Shown piece after piece: positions 56,952 through 64,000 of a stretch of DNA of 64,000 bases. Source of the stretch: Collimonas sp. OK307 (GTDB lineage: Bacteria > Pseudomonadota > Gammaproteobacteria > Burkholderiales > Burkholderiaceae_D); the NCBI RefSeq assembly GCF_900113705.1, contig NZ_FOQI01000009.1, forward strand, positions 124,001-188,000, read 5' to 3'. Each line of letters opens with the position of its first letter. Position 1 is the stretch's first letter. A model generated the notes under the pieces. That model made no database searches. It was not told where the DNA came from and was given only the letters and a program-made list of their open reading frames with translations. A program made the translations under genes and the position numbers.

Positions 56952-57893
56952 TTACTGCTCGATACCGGACGTATTTGCTGCCAGGCGGCCCTGCTCAGGA
57001 AACAATCGCCCCAACACCCCGCGCAACCAGCGATTAGCCGGATCGAGTTCGGCATTCTCATGCCAGTACAGATAAACATCCAGCGGCGGTGTCGGCAGCG
57101 GTAGCGGATAAATCCGGTTTGGCAAGTTGATATTGGCAATGTGCGCATAATGTTCAGGCATGGTGGTCAGCAGATCTGAGGCGCTGACTACCTGGCAAGC
57201 TGCGTAATAGTGCTGGCAACGCAAACCGACATGCCGTTGACGGCCGATGCGGGCTAGTTCTACGTCTTCGACGCCAGGGCCGGTGCGGCGGGAGGAGACC
57301 AGGATGTGGCTTTGCGCCAGATAGGTTTCGAGATCCAGGCCGTTTTGCAGCGCCGGATGATCCTGGCGCGCTACCACCACCAATGCATCGCGCGATAACG
57401 GTGTGCTGCGGATTTCTCCGGGGCGCTGTAGCAGGACGTCGACCGCAATGTCCAGCGTGCCGGCCGCCAGTTCGGATTCCAGCTGCCGCCGTTCTACCCG
57501 TACCGAATTGATTTCCACCATGGGTGCCTGGGTTTGCAAAAGCTGCATCAGCGGCGGCAGCAACCGCGCTTCCAGTACGCCTGGCAAGCCGAGGTTGAAG
57601 CTGCGGCGGGTGCTGGATGGGTCGAATTGATTGCCGTGTTTGACGCTTACTTCCAGCGTTTGCAGCGCTTGCCGCACCGGGCCGATGAGTGACCGTGTCA
57701 TTGGTGTCGGCAGCATGTTGCTACCTTGTCGGACAAACAACGGATCGCCCAGCAGTTCGCGCAGGCGCGCCAGGGCGTGGCTGACTGCCGGCTGGGTCAG
57801 GCTGAGGGCTTTCGCGGCACGGGTGATGTTGCCTTCTGTATAGATGGTATCGAGTACCACGAACAGATTGAGGTCGATGCGGCTGATATGCAT
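56952..57893 (-). CDS. LysR-family transcriptional regulator
   Basis: The 313-residue regulator has an N-terminal winged HTH ('MHISRIDLNLFVVLDTIYTEGNITRAAKALSLTQPAVSHALARLRELLGDPLFVRQG') and an effector domain with 'LPGVLEARLLPPLMQLLQTQAPMVEI'. It is divergent from the acyl-CoA dehydrogenase gene; a dyad of LysR type lies between them, so it probably controls the 58-62.7 kb operon. The inducer is unknown. Confidence 0.94.
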   Translation of the reverse strand: MHISRIDLNLFVVLDTIYTEGNITRAAKALSLTQPAVSHALARLRELLGDPLFVRQGSNMLPTPMTRSLIGPVRQALQTLEVSVKHGNQFDPSSTRRSFNLGLPGVLEARLLPPLMQLLQTQAPMVEINSVRVERRQLESELAAGTLDIAVDVLLQRPGEIRSTPLSRDALVVVARQDHPALQNGLDLETYLAQSHILVSSRRTGPGVEDVELARIGRQRHVGLRCQHYYAACQVVSASDLLTTMPEHYAHIANINLPNRIYPLPLPTPPLDVYLYWHENAELDPANRWLRGVLGRLFPEQGRLAANTSGIEQ

Positions 57894-57919
57894 GAAATTA
57901 ATTATCGTCTATATAAATC

Positions 57920-57934
57920 ATTCATTTGATGAAT
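57920..57934. promoter_or_regulatory. LysR-type operator (T-N11-A dyad)
   Basis: ATTCAT-TTG-ATGAAT (57920-57934) is a perfect inverted repeat containing T57921-N11-A57933, the LysR-family recognition pattern. It sits 27 bp before the LysR start and 64 bp before the acyl-CoA dehydrogenase start, suitable for regulation of both. Confidence 0.6.
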
Positions 57935-57997
57935 TATAGCTGTTGCGGCACACTTAATACATCGCCTGACCACGTCGCTAAACAGCTGAGGAACATC

Positions 57998-59245
57998 ATG
58001 GATTTCGCCTATTCTCCCCGGGCTCGCCAATATATCGAGCGGCTCAATGCATTCATCGCCGAGCATGTGCTGCCAGCCGAAGCTGAGTATTTCAGTCAGT
58101 TGAAGCGCGGTCCTTTGCCATGGAACGTGCCACCGGTGATGCTGGCCTTGAAAGCCAAGGCGAAGGAAGCGGGCTTGTGGAACCTGTTCCTGCCGGATGA
58201 AGAATTCGGGGCTGGCCTCAGCAATACCGATTACGCACCGCTGGCAGAGATCATGGGCCGCTCGTTCATCGCACCGGAAGTGTTCAACTGCAACGCACCG
58301 GATACTGGCAATATGGAAGTGCTGGCCAAGTACGGTTCGGCGGCACAGCAGGAGCAGTGGCTCAAGCCGTTGCTGGCCGGCGAAATTCGCTCGGCGTTTT
58401 GCATGACCGAGCCGGACGTCGCCTCCAGCGATGCCACCAATATGCGCGCCACGGCGATCGTTGAAGGCGATGAGGTGCTGCTCAACGGCCGTAAATGGTG
58501 GAGCACCGGCATCGGCCATCCCAACTGCAAATTCGTGATTTTCATGGGACTGACTTATCCTGACGGTCCCAAGCATGCGCGCCATTCAATGGTGATCGTG
58601 CCGATGGCGACGGCGGGCGTGAAGATCGAACGTATGCTGCCAGTGTTCGGCGCACTCGACGAGCCTTACGGTCATGGCGAAGTCAGTTTTACCAATGTCC
58701 GGGTGCCGCTGGCCAACATCATCGCCGGGCCGGGGCGCGGCTTTGAAATTGCCCAGGGCCGTCTCGGGCCGGGCCGGATTCATCACTGCATGCGGGCGCT
58801 GGGCGCGGCTGAAGTGGCGCTGGAAATGCTGTGCAAACGGGCATTGACGCGCAGCGCTTTCGGTAAGCCGTTGGCTGATCTCGGGGGAAATGCCGACATC
58901 ATCGCCAATGCGCGCATGGCAATCGAACAATCGCGCTTGCTGACTTTGAAGGCGGCATGGATGATGGACACTGTCGGCGCCAAAGCGGCAATGAGTGAAA
59001 TTTCGCAGATCAAGGTGGTAGCGCCAAACGTGGCACAGTTGGTGATCGACCAGGCGATCCAGATTCACGGCGGCGCGGGTGTTTGCGACGACTTGCCGCT
59101 GACGGCATTGTTTGCCTACGCCCGGGTGCTGCGGCTGGCGGACGGGCCGGATGAGGTGCACCGCGCCTTGATCGCTAAGCTGGAATTGAAGGCACAGGCT
59201 GCCAAAGCTGCCGGTTTGGCTACAACAGCAGGAGAACCGGCATGA
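57998..59245 (+). CDS. Acyl-CoA dehydrogenase (ACAD10/11-like)
   Basis: The 415-residue flavoprotein shows the FAD/substrate motif '[22 protein letters not shown]' and '[21 protein letters not shown]'. The C-terminal domain has '[39 protein letters not shown]'. This last block is characteristic of the ACAD10/11 and long-chain acyl-CoA dehydrogenase-like group that partners APH-type kinases. ATG 57998 follows GAGGAACATC. It overlaps the next gene by 4 bases. Confidence 0.9.
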   Translation: MDFAYSPRARQYIERLNAFIAEHVLPAEAEYFSQLKRGPLPWNVPPVMLALKAKAKEAGLWNLFLPDEEFGAGLSNTDYAPLAEIMGRSFIAPEVFNCNAPDTGNMEVLAKYGSAAQQEQWLKPLLAGEIRSAFCMTEPDVASSDATNMRATAIVEGDEVLLNGRKWWSTGIGHPNCKFVIFMGLTYPDGPKHARHSMVIVPMATAGVKIERMLPVFGALDEPYGHGEVSFTNVRVPLANIIAGPGRGFEIAQGRLGPGRIHHCMRALGAAEVALEMLCKRALTRSAFGKPLADLGGNADIIANARMAIEQSRLLTLKAAWMMDTVGAKAAMSEISQIKVVAPNVAQLVIDQAIQIHGGAGVCDDLPLTALFAYARVLRLADGPDEVHRALIAKLELKAQAAKAAGLATTAGEPA

Positions 59246-60309
59246 CGCTGATCGATCAAGCCGGTGCGGTACGCAGCGGTGAAGAACTGGATGTGGCAAA
59301 GATCGCCGCTTTCCTGAAAAGCATCGACAGCAGTCTTGAAGGATTGCCGACAGTGAGCCAGTTCCCCGGTGGTGCGTCCAATTTGACGTATCTGCTGAGC
59401 TATGCCAATCGCGAGTTGATTCTGCGGCGGCCGCCCTCCGGCGCCAAAGTCAAGTCGGCACACGATATGCTGCGCGAAGCAAACATCATGTCCGAACTCA
59501 AGCCGGTCTACCCGTACGTGCCAAGCGTGTTCGCAACGTGCCAGGATCGTGCGGTGATGGACAGCGATTTCTATGTGATGGAACGGCTGCGGGGCGTCAT
59601 TCTGCGCGACAAATTACCTGAAGGCTTGGTGTTGAGCGAGGCCGACACGCGCCAGTTGTGCCTGAATGTGATCGACAAGATGATCGCATTGCATCAGGTC
59701 GACTATCAGGCCGCCGGCCTGGCGCACCTGGGCAAGGGCGACGGTTATGTACAGCGGCAGATCAGCGGCTGGAGCGAGCGCTACCGCAAGGCGCGCACTG
59801 ACGACGCCGTCGATTTCGAGTCTGTGATGAGTTGGCTGAATGAAAAAATGCCGGCCACCGATGTCGCCACCTGCCTGATCCACAACGATTTCCGTTTCGA
59901 TAATGTGGTGCTCGATGTTGATAATCCACTCAACGTCATCGGTGTACTGGATTGGGAAATGGCGAGCCTCGGCGATCCTCTGATGGATCTCGGCAATACG
60001 CTGGCGTATTGGGTGCAGGCCGACGATGAACCGCAATTCAAGCAGATGCGACGTCAGCCGACGCACTTGCCGGGCATGCTGACGCGCAATGAAGTGATTG
60101 CCTACTACGGCGAAAAGACAGGCTACCGCACCGATCATTTCGACTTTTACGAAATCTATGGACTGTTCCGGCTGGCAGTGATCGTGCAGCAAATCTACTA
60201 TCGTTTTCATCACGGGCAAACCAAGAATCCGCAATTCGCATTCTTTGTCCACGTCACCAATTATCTGGAACAGCGCTGCAAGAATCTGATTGCGCAGTCG
60301 AGCATATGA
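59242..60309 (+). CDS. APH-type kinase (phosphotransferase family)
   Basis: The 355-residue protein has the aminoglycoside-phosphotransferase/choline kinase fold: N-lobe '[25 protein letters not shown]', catalytic loop '[15 protein letters not shown]' and metal-binding '[18 protein letters not shown]'. In ACAD10/11 systems this domain phosphorylates the hydroxyl of a 4-hydroxyacyl-CoA. It overlaps the dehydrogenase gene and histidine phosphatase gene by 4 bases each. It is not evidence of antibiotic resistance. Confidence 0.9.
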   Translation: MTLIDQAGAVRSGEELDVAKIAAFLKSIDSSLEGLPTVSQFPGGASNLTYLLSYANRELILRRPPSGAKVKSAHDMLREANIMSELKPVYPYVPSVFATCQDRAVMDSDFYVMERLRGVILRDKLPEGLVLSEADTRQLCLNVIDKMIALHQVDYQAAGLAHLGKGDGYVQRQISGWSERYRKARTDDAVDFESVMSWLNEKMPATDVATCLIHNDFRFDNVVLDVDNPLNVIGVLDWEMASLGDPLMDLGNTLAYWVQADDEPQFKQMRRQPTHLPGMLTRNEVIAYYGEKTGYRTDHFDFYEIYGLFRLAVIVQQIYYRFHHGQTKNPQFAFFVHVTNYLEQRCKNLIAQSSI

Positions 60310-61028
60310 GCAATATCTATCTGGTGCGTCATGGCCAGGCCAGTTTCGGCGCCGCCGATTACGATCATTTGTCTGAACTGGGTTTGCGCCAGTCGGCATT
60401 GCTGGGACAGTGGCTGACGCAGACCGGCCAGGAGATGCCGTTGCTGGTTACAGGCGGTCACCGTCGTCATCAGCAGAGCAGCAATGCCTGCATGGCAGCA
60501 ATGCCAGCGCTGACAGCCGGAGGCGAGCGCCAGGTTTTACACGATCCGGGATTCGATGAGTTCGATCACCAGCAAGTACTGCTGCTGTATATAGATAAAT
60601 TCATGCCGCAATTTGCCGATCCCGCTGTGTTTGCAGCATACATGGCGCAGCAGGAGCAGCGCGGGCGTGCATTTCAAAAGCTGTTTGCCAAGGCGGTAGC
60701 GCGCTGGGTCAGTGGCGAGCATGATAGCGATTACAGCGAACCATGGCCGATCTTCAAGGCGCGCTGTAGCGATGCGTTGGCGCGGCTGCAGGAACGTATC
60801 GGCCAGGGGCAGTCAGTCTGGGTATTTACTTCCGGCGGCCCGATCAGTGTGATTTGCCAGCAGTTGCTGGCGATTCCGGACCGGCGGATTTTTGAATTGA
60901 ACTGGGCGCTGGTCAACACCGGCGTGACCAAATTGCTGTGTCGTCCGGGGCGCGTCAGCCTGAGTTATTTGAATAATTTTGCGCATCTTGAAAGCGCATG
61001 CGATCCAGGCTTGGTGAGCTATCGCTAA
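60306..61028 (+). CDS. Histidine phosphatase family protein
   Basis: The 240-residue protein starts [34 protein letters not shown], with the RHG motif, and has the second catalytic His replaced by or within 'VWVFTSGGPISVICQ' (here SGGP stands where SHGG is common). It may still be a phosphatase with altered chemistry. It is cotranscribed with the acyl-CoA dehydrogenase and kinase, so it may dephosphorylate a pathway intermediate, which is inferred only from context. Confidence 0.88.
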   Translation: MSNIYLVRHGQASFGAADYDHLSELGLRQSALLGQWLTQTGQEMPLLVTGGHRRHQQSSNACMAAMPALTAGGERQVLHDPGFDEFDHQQVLLLYIDKFMPQFADPAVFAAYMAQQEQRGRAFQKLFAKAVARWVSGEHDSDYSEPWPIFKARCSDALARLQERIGQGQSVWVFTSGGPISVICQQLLAIPDRRIFELNWALVNTGVTKLLCRPGRVSLSYLNNFAHLESACDPGLVSYR

Positions 61029-61075
61029 GCCACCGAATATCACCCTACATCACCTAATAAGCGGAGACAGAGAAC

Positions 61076-61846
61076 ATGACAAGCACAACCCTTTTTGATC
61101 TGAAAGGCAAGATCGCTCTGGTCACCGGCGCCAGCCGCGGCATCGGTGCATCGATTGCCAAACTCCTGGCGCAGCAGGGCGCACACGTGATCGTATCCAG
61201 CCGCAAGGCGGAGGCGTGCGACAAAGTGGTGGCCGAGATCCAGGCCGCTGGCGGATCGGCGGAAACCATCGCTTGCCACATCGGCGAAATGGCGCAGATC
61301 GAAGCGTTGTACCAGGCCATCAGCGGCAAGCACGGGCGGCTCGATATCCTGGTCAACAACGCGGCCGCCAATCCGCATTTCGGACCGATCGTCGAGACCG
61401 ATGTGGCAGCCTTCCAGAAGACTGTCGACGTAAATATCCGCGGTTATTTTTTCATGTCCTCTTACGGCGCCAAGCTGATGGCGCAGAACGGCGGCGGTGC
61501 GATTGTCAACGTTGCGTCGGTGAATGGCGTGACGCCGGGCGTGTTCCAGGGTATCTATTCGATTACCAAGGCTGCGGTGATTTCCATGACCAAATCGTTC
61601 GCCAAGGAATGCGCGGCCAGCGGCGTGCGCGTCAATGCTTTATTGCCGGGTTTTACCGAAACTAAATTCGCCGCCGCCTTGATCGACAATCCGGCGATCT
61701 TGAAACAGGCGCTGCAACACATCCCGATGAACCGGGTGGCCCAGCCGGATGAAATGGCGGGCGCGGTGCTGTATCTGGTGTCGCCTGCCGCCACTTATAC
61801 AACCGGCGTTTGTTTGAATGTAGATGGCGGCTATTTGCTCAACTAA
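61076..61846 (+). CDS. Short-chain dehydrogenase/reductase
   Basis: The 256-residue oxidoreductase has 'ALVTGASRGIGASIAKLL' (cofactor loop), 'DILVNNAAANP', catalytic Ser in 'NVASVNG', and Tyr-x-x-x-Lys as YSITK. The C-terminus 'CLNVDGGYLLN' fits the 3-oxoacyl-ACP-reductase-like SDRs. It is intact, unlike the SDR at 52.4 kb. It lies 47 bp after the histidine phosphatase gene. Substrate unknown, likely a hydroxyacyl intermediate. Confidence 0.9.
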   Translation: MTSTTLFDLKGKIALVTGASRGIGASIAKLLAQQGAHVIVSSRKAEACDKVVAEIQAAGGSAETIACHIGEMAQIEALYQAISGKHGRLDILVNNAAANPHFGPIVETDVAAFQKTVDVNIRGYFFMSSYGAKLMAQNGGGAIVNVASVNGVTPGVFQGIYSITKAAVISMTKSFAKECAASGVRVNALLPGFTETKFAAALIDNPAILKQALQHIPMNRVAQPDEMAGAVLYLVSPAATYTTGVCLNVDGGYLLN

Positions 61847-61878
61847 GCGGCTCTAACGCGGAATCGACAGGAAACCAT

Positions 61879-62733
61879 ATGAAGAATTTGCAAGGCAAGG
61901 TCGCCGTTATCACTGGCGCTGCAGAAGGCATCGGCAAGGGCATTGCGACCCGCGCAGCGGCTGAAGGCATGAAACTGGTGCTTGCGGATATCAACGCCGC
62001 CAAGCTGGAGCTGACGGTGGCGGAGTTCAAGGCCAATGGCGTTGAAGTAGTCGGCGTGCCGACCGACGTCGCCAGGGAAGAGCAGATCAACGCGCTGGCA
62101 GAGCAGGCGTTTGCCAAATTCGGCAACGTGCATTTGCTGGTGAATAACGCCGGAGTAGCCGTCGCCAAGCCGGCATGGGAAGCCACGCAACAGGATTGGG
62201 ACTGGGTCATGGGTGTCAATTTCTACGGCGTCACGCATGCCTTGCGCGCCTTCGTCCCCACCATGTTGAAGCATGGCGAAGAAGGTCATATCGTCAACAC
62301 CGCATCGATGGCCGGCTTGACATCGCAGCCCAGCCTAGCCACCTACAATGCCAGCAAACATGCTGTGGTGACGGTATCGGAAGGCTTGCATCATGATCTC
62401 ACGTTGCGGCAGTCGCGTATCAAGGTGTCTGTGTTGTGTCCGGGGTGGGTCAAGACCGGAGTTGCGCATTCCGAGCGTAATCGGGCAGCGGCAGGGACCG
62501 GAAATAATGGCGAGGCGACGCCGGCGGTTGATGCGGTGACACTCAAGGTCGGCATGTCGATAATGCAAGCTGTGCAGAACGGGATTCCGGTGGCGCAGGT
62601 TGCCGATGAAGTGTTTAATGCGATTGCTGCGGAGCGATTTTATATTCTGACGCATCCGGAGATGAAGCAGGCGATACAGATCCGGATGGAAGATATACTG
62701 CAGCAGCGGGCGCCGACTTTGTTGAAGATTTGA
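61879..62733 (+). CDS. Short-chain dehydrogenase/reductase
   Basis: The 284-residue SDR has 'AVITGAAEGIGKGIATRAA', 'LLVNNAGVAVAKPAWE', catalytic Ser in 'NTASMAG' and YNASK. The C-terminal half is extended ('EMKQAIQIRMEDILQQRAPTLLKI') as in larger SDRs. ATG 61879 follows CAGGAAACC; an in-frame start at 61810 would overlap the upstream SDR. It is the last gene of the LysR-controlled run, followed by a hairpin shared with the convergent aldehyde dehydrogenase gene. Confidence 0.9.
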   Translation: MKNLQGKVAVITGAAEGIGKGIATRAAAEGMKLVLADINAAKLELTVAEFKANGVEVVGVPTDVAREEQINALAEQAFAKFGNVHLLVNNAGVAVAKPAWEATQQDWDWVMGVNFYGVTHALRAFVPTMLKHGEEGHIVNTASMAGLTSQPSLATYNASKHAVVTVSEGLHHDLTLRQSRIKVSVLCPGWVKTGVAHSERNRAAAGTGNNGEATPAVDAVTLKVGMSIMQAVQNGIPVAQVADEVFNAIAAERFYILTHPEMKQAIQIRMEDILQQRAPTLLKI

Positions 62734-62751
62734 ATACTGGCTGGCAAGGAG

Positions 62752-62783
62752 CAGGGCGGATCAACTGATGCTGATCCACCCTG
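62752..62783. terminator. Hairpin between the SDR and aldehyde dehydrogenase genes
   Basis: CAGGGCGGATCA (62752-62763) pairs with TGATCCACCCTG (62772-62783) with one mismatch, loop 8 bases. It lies between two convergent genes and may end both messages, though T-runs are absent. Confidence 0.45.
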
Positions 62784-62793
62784 AGAGTAAAGC

Positions 62794-64000
62794 TTAGTCG
62801 ATGTCAAATTTGACGCCCTGCGCCAGCGGCAGGGTACGGCTGTAGTTGATCGTATTAGTCGCACGACGCATGTAAGTCTTCCACGCATCGGAGCCGGATT
62901 CGCGGCCGCCGCCGGTTTCCTTCTCGCCACCGAAAGCACCGCCGATTTCAGCGCCGCTGGTGCCGATGTTGACGTTGGCCAGGCCGCAATCGCTGCCGCT
63001 GGCAGACATGAAAGCCTCCGCTTCGCGTACATCGTTGGTGAAGATGGCTGACGACAAGCCTTGCGGCACGGCGTTGTTGAGATGCACGGCATCGTCGAAA
63101 CTATCGTAGCGCAGCACATACAGAATCGGCGCGAAGGTTTCGTGATGCACGATGGCGCTTTGTTGCGGCATGCGCACCAGCGCCGGCCGTACGTAGAAGG
63201 CATTGGCGGCATCGCCAACCGGCAAACGTTCGCCACCTGTCACCACACCGCCTTCAGCCTTGGCCTGGACCAGCGCAGCTTGCATCGCCTCGAATGCCGC
63301 CTGGTCGACCAGCGGACCGACCAGCGTGCCGCCATCCAGTGGATCGCCGACCTTGACGCTGGCGTAGATACGTTCGATGCGGCTGACCACATCTTCATAA
63401 ATACTGCTGTGGACGAACAGCCGGCGCAAGCTGGTGCAGCGTTGCCCTGCAGTGCCGACCGCAGAGAAGGTAATGGCGCGCAGAGCCAGGCTCAAGTCGG
63501 CGGTAGGCGTGACGATCATGCCGTTGTTGCCGCCCAGTTCCAGCAAGCTGCGGCCCAGGCGTTCCGCCACCGTGGTGGCGACTTTGCGGCCCATGCGCAC
63601 GCTGCCGGTGGCGCTGACCAACGGTACCAGCGGCGAAGCGGACAGTGCTGCGCCGATTTCGGCGCGGCCCAGCAATACCTGGCACAGATTGGCCGGCAGC
63701 AGGTCGGGGCGTTGCTCTGAAAAGCGTGCCGCAGCTTTTTCAAACAAGGCATGTACCGCCAATGCAACGACCGGGGTTTTTTCCGATGGTTTCCAGATCA
63801 CGGCATTGCCGCAGACCAGCGCCAAAGCTGCATTCCATGCCCATACCGCGACCGGGAAATTGAACGCAGTGATGACGCCGCAAACACCCAGCGGGTGCCA
63901 GGTTTCCATCATGCGATGGCCTGGACGTTCGGACGCGATGGTCAGGCCGTACAGTTGGCGCGACAGGCCGACGGCGAAATCGCAGATGTCGATCATTTCC
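62794..64000 (-). CDS. Aldehyde dehydrogenase, ALDH7/antiquitin type, partial
   Basis: The 5' end lies beyond the right edge; about 400 codons are present. The product reads 'EMIDICDFAVGLSRQLYGLTIASERPGHRMMETWHPLGVCGVITAFNFPVAVWAWNAA', typical of ALDH7 (AmaB, piperideine-6-carboxylate/alpha-aminoadipic semialdehyde dehydrogenases). It continues with 'ELGGNNGMIV' and the catalytic Cys in 'TAGQRCTSLRR'. A role in lysine/pipecolate degradation is usual for the group but not shown here. It is convergent with the SDR operon. Confidence 0.92.
   Translation of the reverse strand, partial: EMIDICDFAVGLSRQLYGLTIASERPGHRMMETWHPLGVCGVITAFNFPVAVWAWNAALALVCGNAVIWKPSEKTPVVALAVHALFEKAAARFSEQRPDLLPANLCQVLLGRAEIGAALSASPLVPLVSATGSVRMGRKVATTVAERLGRSLLELGGNNGMIVTPTADLSLALRAITFSAVGTAGQRCTSLRRLFVHSSIYEDVVSRIERIYASVKVGDPLDGGTLVGPLVDQAAFEAMQAALVQAKAEGGVVTGGERLPVGDAANAFYVRPALVRMPQQSAIVHHETFAPILYVLRYDSFDDAVHLNNAVPQGLSSAIFTNDVREAEAFMSASGSDCGLANVNIGTSGAEIGGAFGGEKETGGGRESGSDAWKTYMRRATNTINYSRTLPLAQGVKFDID

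Noticed and set aside
56705-57148. Minus-strand 147-codon frame overlapping the LysR gene end
   Set aside because: It overlaps LysR in another frame and has composition unlike a protein; no ribosome site.
59242-60309. Antibiotic resistance (aminoglycoside phosphotransferase)
   Set aside because: The fold matches APH, but the tight operon with an acyl-CoA dehydrogenase and SDRs fits an acyl-CoA metabolic kinase.

Overview
The window looks like a chromosomal segment of a betaproteobacterium, most likely an Oxalobacteraceae member close to Collimonas, Herbaspirillum or Janthinobacterium. The evidence is gene order (holA-lptE-leuS, bamE/fur divergent, grpE-dnaK-dnaJ behind recN-hemH, hda-HAD-pcnB-folK-kinase-panB), protein sequence character and moderately GC-rich codon use. 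That assignment is inferred from content and order, not from a database search. I saw no rRNA, tRNA, CRISPR array or prophage.

Positions 1-30,300 are mostly core housekeeping. They hold hemJ, proA, holA, lptE and leuS; a PAP2-like/VirK-YbjX fusion; dapB, bamE and fur; hrcA, nadK, recN and hemH; the heat-shock operon grpE-dnaK-dnaJ with sigma-32-like promoters; a carbonic anhydrase; purM; a permease; and a tightly overlapping run hda-HAD-pcnB-folK-kinase-panB. A 30-codon membrane peptide gene with an ECF-type promoter lies between hemH and grpE.

Positions 30,374-44,419 hold the most interesting system: two related cassettes of circularly permuted ATP-grasp, alpha-E and transglutaminase-like proteins. 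Cassette 1 (minus strand) has the three proteins separate and ends in an Anbu-type proteasome-like peptidase. Cassette 2 (plus strand) has a 1117-residue transglutaminase/DUF2126 protein, a fused ATP-grasp/alpha-E protein and another transglutaminase, with no peptidase. A cupin, a GST and the PHB depolymerase phaZ lie between them. The composition suggests a peptide or isopeptide ligation/hydrolysis pathway of unknown substrate.

Positions 44,444-51,954 hold a Na+/solute symporter with its small subunit, a two-component system, an exported protein, a Tim44-like membrane protein and a tryptophanyl-tRNA synthetase with unusual codon use. Positions 51,955-56,951 are accessory: a 459-bp block of nested palindromes and 12-bp tandem repeats, an SDR homologue lacking the catalytic tyrosine and divergent from an XRE regulator, several AT-richer orphan genes, a MITE-like element with perfect 23-bp inverted repeats, and a possible gene remnant.

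Positions 56,952-62,733 hold a LysR regulator divergent from an apparent operon of acyl-CoA dehydrogenase, APH-type kinase, histidine phosphatase and two SDRs. Its content resembles ACAD10/11-type hydroxyacid catabolism. The window ends inside an ALDH7/antiquitin-type aldehyde dehydrogenase.
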